In this document: positions 10,872 through 20,659 of the stretch, one piece after another
Layout of the letters: the number at the start of each line of letters is the position of its first letter
How positions within the stretch are numbered: the first letter of the stretch is position 1
DNA from: Pseudofabraea citricarpa
Lineage: Eukaryota; Ascomycota; Leotiomycetes; Helotiales; Dermateaceae
Length of the DNA: 64,000 nucleotides
Assembly: GCA_029641185.1 (NCBI GenBank)
Contig: JAPWGK010000015.1
Location: forward strand, 62,001 to 126,000
Reading direction: 5' to 3'
Made by a program: the position numbers and the translations under genes
Notes under the pieces: generated by a model
Database searches by the model: none
What the model saw: the letters and a program-made list of their open reading frames with translations, nothing else
What the model was told of the DNA's origin: nothing

Positions 10872-11563
10872 ATACCAAGATGCTGGATTAGATTTAAACA
10901 TCTTCATTACAATGCAACGCTTGCTACTCTTATTCATTCACCAACAGTTTTTATATCGTTTTCTTAGCAGGTGCAACCTTAGCGCTTGCGTACCCACATT
11001 TTGAATCTATAGCGAGATTCTGTTGAAGGTGTCAAACCTTTAAGTAATTAGCGAGTGCTAAAATCATCGGTTCTATTATAAATCGTCTCTGTAATACTGG
11101 ATCATCTGGCATACAGAAAACTGGATGATCCAGCCTTTAATATGCTGGATAATCCACAGAAAAGCTCTCGGTAAACCTTCACCTCTCGGAGAAGCGAGTT
11201 CGTAATTTTTCTCCGAGTAATATTCTCGCTAAAGGTATTTTACTCATGGCATCACCGCATCGGTACTGTATTCACATGAAATAGCTGACGCGTCGTCTGA
11301 ATAGAAAGGCTTCTCAAATAATGAGGAGAAGGAGGAAGGGGAAGGGAATAAATAAGGAGGAATGAGATAAATGAGGAGGAGCGTTCCCCCTCATAGACGC
11401 AAGAGACTTGTGGGAGGAAGAGATAAGTGTGAGAGAGGGGTGAAAAGTGGGGTATGTTAATGATACCAGTTTCATATGTTAGTATATGCTTATCAAGAAG
11501 GGGCTGCTAATGTTAGTAAGACGAATGGCTACGCAGTATATAGATTTGAGGTAGGCTTACGGC
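10872..11563. other. Intergenic with inverted repeats
   Basis: No gene seen. Two perfect inverted repeats stand close together: CTGGATCATC (11097-11106) with GATGATCCAG (11124-11133), and CTCGGAGAA (11185-11193) with TTCTCCGAG (11209-11217). A purine-rich G/A tract covers about 11320-11445. Confidence 0.5.
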
Positions 11564-11711
11564 CTAGAACCTATCAATGAATAAACAAAGGAACAAAGGA
11601 ACAAAGGGACAAAGGGACAAAGGTACTCCCTAGAACCCATCAATGAATATCCGAAGCAACAAATAAACAGAACTACTACCCAGAACCCATCAATGGATAA
11701 ACAAGCAAACC
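11564..11711 (+). repeat. Imperfect direct repeats before the Nudix gene
   Basis: Three imperfect copies of a unit containing AGAACCCATCAATGAAT begin near 11564, 11630 and 11680, spaced 66 and 50 bp. Between the first two lies a run of octamers GGAACAAA/GGGACAAA (about 11588-11622). They lie 160-300 bp upstream of the Nudix start codon, in the promoter or 5' leader. No function is known to me. Confidence 0.7.
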
Positions 11712-11869
11712 AGCAATGGTATTGTATTCACAAACTTGCTTAAAAGCATGCGAACTTCTCGCCGAGAGCATTCCTCTTCAACATCAACAACGATCATCTA
11801 CAATTCACCAACTGCATATTCTTCCACAATCAGAGAAACAATCTACACAAGAGAATAAAAACGATCAAG

Positions 11870-12397
11870 ATGGCCGCCGCACCAGAGATTGTGGATCGCT
11901 CCTACGGATTAATCCCTTTCCGATTCATCCCCGGAACTCTCCCCGGTTCTCTCCCCACAAAGGAAAACTCGCAGGTCCTACTCATCCAGCAAAAGCCTCC
12001 CACCGGATATCTAACGCACCCTTCATACTGGTGTTTCCCAAAAGGCCACCCCGAAGAGGGCGACGTATCTTTGCAACTTACGGCAATGCGCGAGCTATTC
12101 GAAGAAACAGGTCTCGTTATCACGGAGAGATGTTTCTATCTAGGCCGTGGACAGCACTTTGAAGAAGTCTACGTCACCCCGGTAAGAAATGTCGGGAAGG
12201 TTGTCAGATATTGGGCTATTCTTGTTGATTCGTATCACGCGCACAAGGAACTAAAGCTGCAGGAGAAAGAGGTCAGCGATGCCGGTTGGTATGGATGGGA
12301 TGAGGCGCTAGCCAAGATCACTTTCGATGAGGGAAAGAAGTTGTTTCAGGAAGTCATCGAAGCTATCGAAGCTATGAAGAGAGATGATGCGAATTAG
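11870..12397 (+). CDS. Nudix hydrolase
   Basis: Single exon, 175 residues, ATG in context CAAGATGG. Residues about 58-80 form the Nudix box: KGHPEEGDVSLQLTAMREL followed by FEETGL. The REL-FEE-TG part, which holds the metal-binding glutamates, is intact. The first acidic position is aspartate, and the spacing to the RE pair is one residue longer than the textbook G-x5-E-x7-RE pattern. The family cleaves nucleoside diphosphates linked to another group, using Mg2+. The N-terminus (SYGLIPFRF, VLLIQQKP) resembles the Ap4A hydrolase / diphosphoinositol-phosphate hydrolase-like branch. The substrate cannot be told from sequence. No targeting signal is seen, so it is probably cytosolic. Confidence 0.85.
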   Translation: MAAAPEIVDRSYGLIPFRFIPGTLPGSLPTKENSQVLLIQQKPPTGYLTHPSYWCFPKGHPEEGDVSLQLTAMRELFEETGLVITERCFYLGRGQHFEEVYVTPVRNVGKVVRYWAILVDSYHAHKELKLQEKEVSDAGWYGWDEALAKITFDEGKKLFQEVIEAIEAMKRDDAN

Positions 12398-13175
12398 TGA
12401 GACTGCATCAATGTATGCATGGAATGCGGTACAACCCAGCTGGTAGACTGCATGATTAGGTGTTAAGATAGTTAGGAATTGACCTGGTAAATAATAGCAA
12501 TCGTGTTACTTGACTGTGAATTCTTAATGCCATTAAGCGATCGGAGTAATAACTCTGGGTGATTAGTAACTAGGACTTTAATAATAAACCAAAAATATAA
12601 CACAGGGAGTTCAATAAGTTGCTGTTGTCCCTTTGCTCGCTGGTGGGTGCTACGGGTATTGCGCTGAAGTTAGTCGAACGGGTTTAATCTACAATAGAGC
12701 TCATCAAGTTATCATCTGACTAGGTCCTGGGTTTGAAAACAGTAGTAGTCTTATAATCGAAACTCTGAGATCAATAGGGAAGGACGTGAGGTATAAATTC
12801 ACAACGCATTCTATCACCAGCAAAATAGTTAGCGGTACTACCCGTCATCAAAAAGAGGCTAAGGCTATCTCGGCCAAAGAAATAGAGTGGGTTGCGATTC
12901 GAAATGTACTACATCGAAAATGGTTCACAAGTCTATGTATTCTAAGGTAAATAAAGTTGAGCAGATAGACCGTCGTGATTGTTGGGTCTTCCGAGCTACC
13001 GTTGGATGGGTATGTTACCTGATTGTCTTTCTTGCTTCTCTTCCTCTGTCGACTCTATGTGGTTGTGAAGGGAAGAATGAGCATGCATTTTGATGTGCGG
13101 CTTTGCTTTCGTACTGGACTTTGATTACAGTACAACATCCGCTCTGTAGCCCTCCATAGATAACTCCAAGTCTAA
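12398..13175. other. Intergenic carrying direct-repeat copy A
   Basis: No gene supported; a 68-codon frame at 12887-13093 has no protein character. The left part carries repeat copy A, listed separately. Confidence 0.5.
12498..12600 (+). repeat. Dispersed ~105-bp direct repeat, copy A
   Basis: This segment matches copy B at 15432-15536 on the same strand at roughly 80% identity with small indels by eye. The longest shared block is TAACTAGGACTTTAATAATA followed by AACC. It is AT-rich and non-coding, and lies just after the Nudix gene. The two copies bracket the intact and broken SDR genes. No terminal inverted repeats were recognised. Confidence 0.7.
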
Positions 13176-14006
13176 CTAACCCAGTGCTGCAAGAATCTTC
13201 CTGTTTCCCCCGCTTGCACTAATTGCAGCACCGTTAACCCATCTACCCTCCTCGCTAGCTAGAAAGCCAACAATATACGCAATATCGTCCGGAAGACCAA
13301 CCCTATCGGCAGCAGAAGTTTCTTCAAGCTGTACCCTTAGAAATTCTGGCCCTAGCGCATCTTTGGCCAGTGCAAATGCATCAGTAGCCGTTACGCCAAC
13401 GATGACGCTATTGAATGTCGCCCCTTTCTCCTTAGCGACGCTGCCTGCGAATGAGCGGGTAAAGCTATCGAGAGCGGCTTTGCTTGCTGCGTATGTCATG
13501 ATAGGATCCGAGCCTGCCAGCTTAGAGAAAATGCTCGAGATATTAATCACCCGACCTCCATTTGCCGGGAAATGCGGCAAGCTGTTTACAGTGAGCGAGA
13601 CTGGCGCGTAGACATTTGCTTGCATAATTTGTGAGAAGCTATCCAGAGTGGTCTCCGCGACTGGCTTTGTCGTATCGGGATCTTCCAAGACCGCATTGTT
13701 AACGAGAATGTCAATTGTAGTTATTTGGAATTTTTGGAGGACTTGAGAGATGATTTTCGTGCCAAAGTCGGGATCAAGTGCATTTACCTGAATAGCAGTT
13801 GCGTGCTTAACGCCAAGTTTGCGGCATTCGTCCAAAGTTGACTGGGCCGCCTCGAGATTTCTGACATAGGTAATCGCAATGTTGTCCAGGCCTTTGCGTG
13901 TCAAGTATACTGCAATAGCTCGGCCAATACCCCTGGATCCCCCGGTCACTATGGCTGTTTTCCCAGCCAAAGACCATGGCTCCTTCGAAGAAAGAACTTC
14001 AGACAT
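13176..14006 (-). CDS. Short-chain dehydrogenase/reductase
   Basis: Single exon, 276 residues from ATG 14006 (MSEVLSSKEPW); the frame stays open a little further upstream, but this start fits the family. It is a classical Rossmann-fold SDR: TGGSRGIG near residue 22 binds NAD(P), NNAV stands in place of the usual NNAG, INISS supplies the catalytic serine, and YAASK supplies the Tyr and Lys. The C-terminal part (DRVGLPDDIAYIVGFLASEE, then NGAAISASGG) is also typical. The substrate is unknown. It faces away from the broken SDR at 14.5-15.3 kb, to which it is not closely similar. Confidence 0.85.
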   Translation of the reverse strand: MSEVLSSKEPWSLAGKTAIVTGGSRGIGRAIAVYLTRKGLDNIAITYVRNLEAAQSTLDECRKLGVKHATAIQVNALDPDFGTKIISQVLQKFQITTIDILVNNAVLEDPDTTKPVAETTLDSFSQIMQANVYAPVSLTVNSLPHFPANGGRVINISSIFSKLAGSDPIMTYAASKAALDSFTRSFAGSVAKEKGATFNSVIVGVTATDAFALAKDALGPEFLRVQLEETSAADRVGLPDDIAYIVGFLASEEGRWVNGAAISASGGNRKILAALG

Positions 14007-14528
14007 ATTGGTGTTTAAGAGAAAGGTAAGAATCGAGTGAGTTGGCTGAAGGAAGAAGACTGGCGCTGGTGGGGGATTCAATTTGTATTTACTTATTTGC
14101 CTAGATAGGTACCTACCTATCTACCTTAGGTATATAATGCTACCTCTCGCGAAGTGCCGCGCAAGCAACAAGCTATAACAGTAGTATAACTTACACCATG
14201 CTTACAAATATTTCTTCGTGAAACCTCCATAACAATGCTATGCGACAGTACTTTCTTAGCAACCGCAGGTACGGAAGTTCCGTGTCAATTATATTATAAA
14301 CCAAGGAGAATGGTTTCTCTGCCGGATCTCGGATTATCGCTCATCCGATAGCGTCCTGCCAGCGCCTTAGCTTAGTATACCTTATGTTCTTTCTGTGTGT
14401 CGTCCAGACAGGTTGTATAGTACTTCTACTGCCTAGGTATATAGTAGACTTTCATCCATGAGCTGGAGCTATCCTGTCCTTATGTTATTCTGCCAATTTC
14501 ACTACATCATTTCTGTAATATATGCACC
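14007..14528. other. Intergenic between divergent SDR loci
   Basis: AT-rich upstream region of both SDR loci. It contains repeated TAGGTAcctacctat-like steps near 14100-14130. No gene seen. Confidence 0.45.
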
Positions 14529-15288
14529 GTGCCTCTTACCCGAAGGTGTATTGTGGTTGCTGGTGGTGCCTCTGGCATTGGTCTGGCCACTGTTAAGCGC
14601 CTTTGGGCTGCAGGTGGAAACGTTGCCGTTTTCGATATCAACGCGAAGAATCTTGGAAATATCAAGGCTCAGTTAGAAGTCGGCGGGATCGATATCGGGT
14701 CCATCCAGCGTCTCTCGACAACAGTTTTTGATGTCATCAAATACACCAAGGTAAACGGTTGGATTGCCCGCACCGTCGAGGAACACGGCAGGCTTGACGG
14801 CGCAGTCAATTCCGCGGGCATGTCTGACAGTGGAGGCCTTCTTGGAAATAAGACGGACGAAGACTTTGACTTCAGTATCAATCTGAACTTGAGGGAGCGT
14901 TATCAATTGCATGAGGGCCGGGCTCAATCATATAGCCAACGGCGCCAGCATTGTCAATATTAGTTCAGGCGCTGGTATCTGAGATCTTGCGAGCATCAGC
15001 CTGTACTCAGCAGCTAAGCACGGCGTAAATAGTTTAACCAAGTCTGCAGCCAAAGAATACGGTCTGATGGGTATTAGAATCAACTCGGTATGCCCTGACC
15101 TTATCAATACGCCCGCGCTCGCAGCCCCAGTGGCGAGACCTTTTGTTGAGGCCGAAATTCGAGTCACCCCGTTGGCTCGGTGGGATGAACCCTTGGAGGT
15201 GGCCAATGTTATAGCATTTCTGCTCAGTGATGAGGCCAGCTTTTCAAGTGGTGTAGTCATTACTATCGACGGAGGCTCTTCTTGCTGA
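14529..15288 (+). pseudogene. Broken short-chain dehydrogenase
   Basis: The first part (14529-14890) reads as a good SDR N-terminus: AGGASGIGLATVKRLWAAGG, VAVFDIN, DGAVNSAGMSD, then DFDFSINLNLR. No in-frame ATG was found; the frame begins at a GTG. Near 14892 the frame shifts: the correct continuation (INCMRAGLNHIANGASIVNI) is in another frame. It then meets a TGA at about 14979-14981, where an ISSGAGI-to-DLASISLYSAAKHG run is expected. The last part (LYSAAKHGVNSLTKSAAKEY to TIDGGSSC) is intact again. So the locus carries one frameshift, one nonsense codon and a missing start. The original enzyme was a classical SDR of the kind found in secondary metabolism. Sequencing errors remain possible. 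Confidence 0.75.
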
Positions 15289-15664
15289 TTTGACTGTCCC
15301 CAGTCATATCACGTGGGCGAGTGCTAGTATGGGATACGGGTCTTCGAAGTAGCATCTATATATAGGTATATATAGAATATAATAACCTAGCTAGTAGATT
15401 AGAGATTAACCTATAAAGTAAATTCACAAGTGGTAATCGTATTACTTGACTATAATTCTTAATACCCTTAAGCGAGCAGGGTAAGAATCTTAGGTGATTG
15501 GTAACTAGGACTTTAATAATAAACCATAAATATGATATACTTAAGCTCCTGATAAATTTACAACCAAAATTCACAATTTTCTGAGTTTTTCTGAGGAAAG
15601 GCTCACCCCAATCCTCCACCTCCTGCACATGTCCCCAATGCTCCGCCATGGCGAAGATATTCCA
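15289..15664. other. Intergenic carrying direct-repeat copy B
   Basis: Between the broken SDR and the convergent SMP-30-like gene. It carries repeat copy B and nothing else I can support. Confidence 0.5.
15432..15536 (+). repeat. Dispersed ~105-bp direct repeat, copy B
   Basis: Second copy of the repeat described at 12498-12600, in the same orientation and 2.93 kb away. It lies just downstream of the broken SDR. Differences are mostly transitions plus short indels. Confidence 0.7.
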
Positions 15665-16711
15665 CTAATTTGGAATATCAATCTTGACAATTCTCCCTCC
15701 TGTGGTAGTGGTCCCATTTACAGGAACAATAAACCCTCCAGCCGTCGTGACATAAATGCTATTTTTATCGCTCTCTGTTCTTCCAAAAGCTACAGCAGTA
15801 CCAGTAGCAAGAGCCGTATCGTTCAGGGATCCAGCGATCACCCTTCCGGTACCAGTAGTGATGTCAACCTCCGTAACAGTATTATCCGTAGCCTGTGCAA
15901 TCCAGGCCCTTGTGCCATCCTGCGACAAGGCAAAATCATCTCCGAGTGTGTTTTCAACTATGGTCGTTATGTTTCCAGTAGCTATTCCCGTGCTTAGGGA
16001 GATCGGGACACGGGAGAAAGTCGAAAGCCCCATGTTCATGAAAAATAGATCGCTACCGAAAGTGTGCAACCCATTGATACCGACTCCCGTGCTGGAAAAC
16101 ATAGCTTCGTCTTGGATGACGGTCTCGAAGGAACCATCCGTGACATCGAGGCGAAGCACACTTCCGACCCCGGAATCCGAGATGAGCAGCGTTGAGTTGT
16201 CATCTTGTGCGAGACGAGTGACTCCGTTGAGAAGTATACCATCGGGAAAAGTCTGAATTCGCGTTACTTCAGCTGGTTGAGTTACTGTGCCATTGTCGGA
16301 AATGACGAGCGTTCGGACATCAATCCTCCAGACAGCATTGGTACCTGGATTCACTTCAAGTAGGGTAGAGCCTCCGGCGACGATGTAGAAGACATCTTCT
16401 TCGAGTTCAGCAATGCCCAAGAGGCCTGCAGCATCAGGAATTTCTGCCACCAAGATTGGCTCCCAGGTTTGAGTTGGATCAAAAAGCCACACAAATGGAG
16501 TAGATGGGTTCGAGGTGAGCTCATTGACGATAATCTGTCCATTAGAGCGAACGGCTATATTTTCGAGCCAAGTTGGATTGGGGAACTCAGTCACCGTGTT
16601 GACGGTGTATTCTAGCTGCCTGGTCAGATATGGATTGCTTGGTGCAGCCAGAAATCCAGGAACGAGAGACGCAAAAGCCAACAAGTTATCGATACGGGTT
16701 GAGAACCGCAT
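15665..16711 (-). CDS. Secreted SMP-30/gluconolactonase-like beta-propeller protein
   Basis: Single exon, 348 residues. It starts with a signal peptide (MRFSTRIDNLLAFASLVPGF, cleavage likely near LAAP). The rest consists of beta-propeller repeats with GQIIVNELTSNP, GLLGIAELEEDVFYIVAG, ILLNGVTRLAQDDNSTLLIS, DSGVGSVLRLDV and VGINGLHTFGSDLFFMNMG. This pattern matches fungal extracellular SMP-30/gluconolactonase/LRE-like proteins. Several N-glycosylation sites (NGT, NST, NIT, NDT) agree with secretion. Such proteins may hydrolyse lactones or bind metal, but many fungal members have no assigned reaction, and I cannot name catalytic residues with certainty. The C-terminus ends just inside the sequence flanking repeat copy B. 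Confidence 0.8.
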   Translation of the reverse strand: MRFSTRIDNLLAFASLVPGFLAAPSNPYLTRQLEYTVNTVTEFPNPTWLENIAVRSNGQIIVNELTSNPSTPFVWLFDPTQTWEPILVAEIPDAAGLLGIAELEEDVFYIVAGGSTLLEVNPGTNAVWRIDVRTLVISDNGTVTQPAEVTRIQTFPDGILLNGVTRLAQDDNSTLLISDSGVGSVLRLDVTDGSFETVIQDEAMFSSTGVGINGLHTFGSDLFFMNMGLSTFSRVPISLSTGIATGNITTIVENTLGDDFALSQDGTRAWIAQATDNTVTEVDITTGTGRVIAGSLNDTALATGTAVAFGRTESDKNSIYVTTAGGFIVPVNGTTTTGGRIVKIDIPN

Positions 16712-18930
16712 TTTTTATCGGGATGATGAATGAAACGAGTGAAACGAGTGAAGAGACGTGCTGTGATATTCTTTTCTCAGTTGCCTTCTAAAGCGATCTT
16801 TATACTTGTTCTTCGACTCTCATTAGGTTTGACTGGGGACTTCGCTTACTTTGTTTTCTGAGCGCTTTTTAAGGAAGCCAGGGTGTGAGTCAATTTCACC
16901 GTGCGGCTCTGTTTTCTTACATGGACTGCCCATGCTCATCTGAATTGTCTTACACGTTCTTCACAGAATATTATACGATAGTGGGATTTTTCAAATGGTC
17001 TCATATTCCGCTAATCTAAATTGACTGAATCTAAGTCACAAGGGATCAGTAGAAAAACAATTACATCGGAGTCGGCCTCGTTTTGCATTATCAGTCAAGA
17101 ACTTGGGTTATTTCTATATTCTAATAGTAAGATAGAACATCTCCAACTCTGAGTATCAACTTCTATAGTGTGCGGCAGAGATGAAAACCTCTCGTGGAAT
17201 AATTCGATATAATGAGTGTTCTATATTACTCCACTCCTTTCCAGATTGAAAATTGTCTTATTCAAAAAGCCAATTTCCTTTCGGCTTTTCCCCCGTGTAA
17301 TTTTATAGCCGGAGGGTGAAATTTTAGAGGACACAAAATACCAAACATTCTTCCCACATTAGGAGATGTTGAGTTTGCTGACGTTTCTATCTCCGATCAT
17401 GGTTCGCTTGTATGGCAAGCGAAGGAAGAACCTTAAACCTGGTTACAGCGCAGACTTAACCTTTGAGGTATTCCAATGCATATGCGTTACATGCAGCTTG
17501 CTGACGTTCAAATGCTTAACTTTTATACTTTGGATGAACGCCAAGTACAGCATAGCCGAGCTTGCTGTTCACAGGGTTGCGTTCGTTCCTGTAAGTAACG
17601 AGGGAAATTTATGCGTTTCAAAAAGTGTCCGCAATCCTTCAATTTCAGAGCTTGTTAATTCTCTTATCACCGATGGATTTTGTAACTCTTTAACGCCGTC
17701 GGGGTTATCTCGAATGCGTGTCTTACGAGTACTTTATATATCGACTTGCCTGCAAAGAAGAATTCGTTCTTCATAGGATATCTCTAATATCTTCAGACCA
17801 TCATCTCCTTTACTCGACGGCCTGTACAGTTCAAATAGGGCAGACAGAACCTACAGCTGCAGAAAAATTCGGTTGAATAATTAATTCTTTCCTAATTGAA
17901 GCCCACTTCTCATGAGTTACTATAGGTCCTTCTACGATCTTTTTTCATTTACTCTCTTGGGTGCACGAGCTGATTTCATATTATAGCCAAGTCTTATGCC
18001 CGAATAAAACGTGAAATAAAACGTATATATATATGCCACCGTAAGTGACACGATATGCTTTTCATGTAATGTTAGTTCTCGGAGAATTGTATAGGTATTT
18101 TAAGTTTTGTCAAAATTAACAGGCTCTAATTCATGCGATTGCATAAATCATAGCATATAAATCCCATATATCTGCGAGGAGTCGAACCAAATCTTTTTCG
18201 GCCGCCTTTTAATATTCGAATTGGAGAAACTTTGCGGCTACGTGTCACATAAAGTAATGCAGCAGGCTTATTTGTGAAAATAATCCAATACAGTTTTCAA
18301 TTCTATCTATGAACTAAGTGTTATTGCAGCTGCCAAGCCAATTGCCTATTGAATTAATTTAAGCGACTTGTGTAATTAAATGGTTAAAATGGCATATATC
18401 AAGGCTTAAAGATGCAAATTCCGAATAACCATATAACTCTTAGCTCGTTTTTCTCAACAAGAACTCTACTCCAGACATCTTGTTGTCTTCTTGGCCAATT
18501 ATATCGATTGTACACAGTTAAAAGTCAAATTATAGAAGTTGACTAATATCCGGAAGCTGGTTTGACAAGAAGTCTGAGGTTAGTGATTACAGAAAAAGAA
18601 GCGTTATTTCATTTTCTAGAATACCTTCTGTCGGTTATTTGGATAAGCGGCCTAGTAAAATGATAGATTCCCGAATAACTTTAATTCTATGTTTATCATG
18701 CCGAGCATAAGCGCCAAGTAACAACTCACTTGTCAGCACGCCTCGAACGTATTCCCGACCAATGATCATTTTACGTCAGCTTGATCCAGCCGAGCTTAGT
18801 CATGAACTAAGAAACGCATGTGATATTTAACTACACGCTCAAAACCTCTCGTTTCACCATTTATTCAAACTCTCTTCGCTTACTTTTTGGCTCCTTTAAT
18901 ACTAAAGGTTATTCTCAAAACTTCATCAAT
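16712..18930. other. AT-rich intergenic region
   Basis: More than 2 kb of AT-rich sequence without a supported gene. A 136-codon frame at 17366-17776 shows no family character, and its codon usage does not look coding. I saw no clear transposon ends. Confidence 0.5.
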
Positions 18931-19666
18931 ATGCTGTCCTTCCTCCGAGCCCCCACTCAAAAACGCACCAACTATACACATCTCTCTACCATGAGTACAG
19001 AGAATGGCCGCTCCAGTGTATCCTTCGCAAGCGCACCAGATCTCATTTCTAAGATGACAACTATAGCGTTCACCCTTCCACCAAGTGAACCTGGTCCAAA
19101 TCCTCGAGATAACAGTTTCATGATTCCACCAGTGCATCTACATCCTCGCCAGCAAGAATTCTTCCTTGTCACTTCCGGGACAGGATTATTCCTTCTCGAT
19201 GGCAAGAAGATCGAGGTTCCGGAGGGCGAGACAATCATGATTCCACGCGGCGGATATCACCGATTCACTAATGCGAGTTCCACCGAGTCCATGACCGTCG
19301 AAGCCTGGTACGATCCCGCGGATCATGCGCGAGAAGAACGCTTCTTTCGCAATTTGTCTGGGTATCTCGAAGATTGTACGGTGGATGGTACAGCAATGCT
19401 TAAGGGCGCAAGCATTGCTCAATTGGCTCTGTTTTCATGGGAGGCTGATGTTATGCTTTGCGAGCCAAGTTAGTGTGAACTTTTTCTTTGATTCTTTTTT
19501 AGGCATGTAATCTAATGTGATGGCAGTGCTTGCTTTGAAGATACCAAAATGTATCGGTATTCCTGCGGCAATCGGTTTGACGTGGTTCATAGGTGTTTTT
19601 GTTGGTAAATGGATGCTAGGATATCAGGCGAGCTACCCCGAGTACTATCACAGGAACTCCGAGTAA
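18931..19666 (+). CDS. Cupin-domain protein with C-terminal membrane anchor
   Basis: Two exons, 18931-19468 and 19527-19666 (58-nt intron, GTTAGT to GGCAG), joining CEP to MLALKIPKC. The product is about 225 residues from ATG 18931, or about 205 from ATG 18991 (MSTENGRSS). The cupin motif is HLHPRQQEFFLVTSGTG, holding the His-x-His and Glu metal ligands, followed later by PRGGYHRFTNAS with the last histidine. The second exon encodes one hydrophobic helix (IPAAIGLTWFIGVFVGKWML), so the protein is probably tail-anchored or single-pass. Cupins of this type are isomerases, dioxygenases or sugar-binding proteins; no substrate can be assigned here. The choice of start is uncertain. Confidence 0.75.
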
Positions 19667-20172
19667 AATGATAGGTTTGGCAACCTGCCAACCTATGAGC
19701 CTCAATAGCCCTCTATTTCTCACTTCTCCTCTTCTTACTCCAATTAAATCTGGCTATGGGAAGTACACCTCTCTGGTAAGAAATCATGTTTATTATTACT
19801 ATTTTGTATGTTAAAAATTCTCGAGCGAATTACAATAACTCCTCCTCAAACTTTGATTATAAATATATAGCAAGTAAACAGAGCAGGTATTGTTTATGCG
19901 TAAGCTTTTTAAGAACAGAAAAGCAATATCATACCTTTTTTTCTTGCAGAGATAATAATTTGATCTTTCATCTAATTTTAAGGAAAGCCTCGGTGAAATT
20001 TTATATTAACAGTCATGCTATATAGATGATCATGATAATAATTCGTGGTCCTCAGTCTACTATAAATGAGTATATTTCAGCGGAGAATTTTGCTTCTTTT
20101 CCTTTTTTCTTTTTTGAAACAAAGAAAATAGGAAAATAGAAAAGTATTCAAAAAAAAAATTAAAGGCTTTAG
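19667..20172. other. AT-rich spacer
   Basis: No gene seen. The right end carries an A-run at about 20149-20158 that serves as the T-run terminator of the first minus-strand RNA gene. Confidence 0.45.
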
Positions 20173-20311
20173 CGCCACTGCTGGGAGTCGAACCCAGAGG
20201 TCCGAAGACATTTTCTGTCGTGTTTAGGCCTTGGTCTTACTTACCTAGTAAGTAAGTTAAGCTAACCTCATGTTGACAGAAAACCAGAATACCGCATCTG
20301 ACTACAGTAGC
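20173..20311 (-). ncRNA. tRNA-like Pol III RNA, copy 1
   Basis: Reading the minus strand, a 7-bp acceptor stem pairs GCTACTG (20311-20305) with CAGTGGC (20180-20174). A D-like arm TCAGA/TCTGG (20301-20284) has GG in its loop. The central arm opens with a perfect 9-bp stem TTTTCTGTC/GACAGAAAA (20283-20275 with 20219-20211) and encloses 55 nt, including a second perfect 9-bp hairpin (20236-20256). Then come a cUUCGg hairpin GTC-TTCG-GAC and a T arm CTGGG-TTCGACT-CCCAG whose loop matches box B. A run of ten T follows the 3' end. Length is about 139 nt. The D arm does not fit a normal tRNA, and the central arm is far too long for an anticodon arm unless it holds an intron. Confidence 0.65.
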
Positions 20312-20424
20312 TGGGAATTGTTTGCTTTGTTTGTTTGATAACTATTATATGCTTAACATAATATACAAGAAGCAGCAAATCGGAAGAAAGCGAAGTAAAT
20401 TAAAGATAAAGACAAAAAGAATAA

Positions 20425-20529
20425 CGCTGTTGCTGGGAGTCGAACCCAGAGGTCCGAAGACATTCCCTGCCAAGGCCGGGGCGGGCGCCTGGCAGAGAAC
20501 CACAGAATACCGCATCTGGCTACAACAGC
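20425..20529 (-). ncRNA. tRNA-like Pol III RNA, copy 2
   Basis: Same plan as copy 1: acceptor stem GCTGTTG/CAACAGC, D-like arm CCAGA/TCTG-GG, and a central arm of about 13 bp starting TTCTCTGCC and closing GGCAGGGAA. The cUUCGg hairpin and T arm are identical to copy 1. TTTTT follows shortly after the 3' end. The acceptor stem differs from copy 1 by paired changes (A-T to G-C at pair 4, C-G to T-A at pair 5), which argues for selection on the structure. Length is about 104 nt. The sequence before the 5' end (minus strand) shares a CAAACAAAGCAAAC-like motif with copy 1. Confidence 0.65.
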
Positions 20530-20659
20530 TTTGCTTGCATGTTTGCTTTGTTTGAGCTGGTATTCTGTCAAGTGAATATATAAGCTCTATTCACCAACCT
20601 CGGTAAATTAATTCACGCGAGGAGACGGGGAAACTTGGGGAAAAGAAAAAACAAGAAGC

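Noticed and set aside
17366..17776. 136-codon open frame in the AT-rich gap
   Set aside because: No recognisable domain and no typical coding composition; likely chance.
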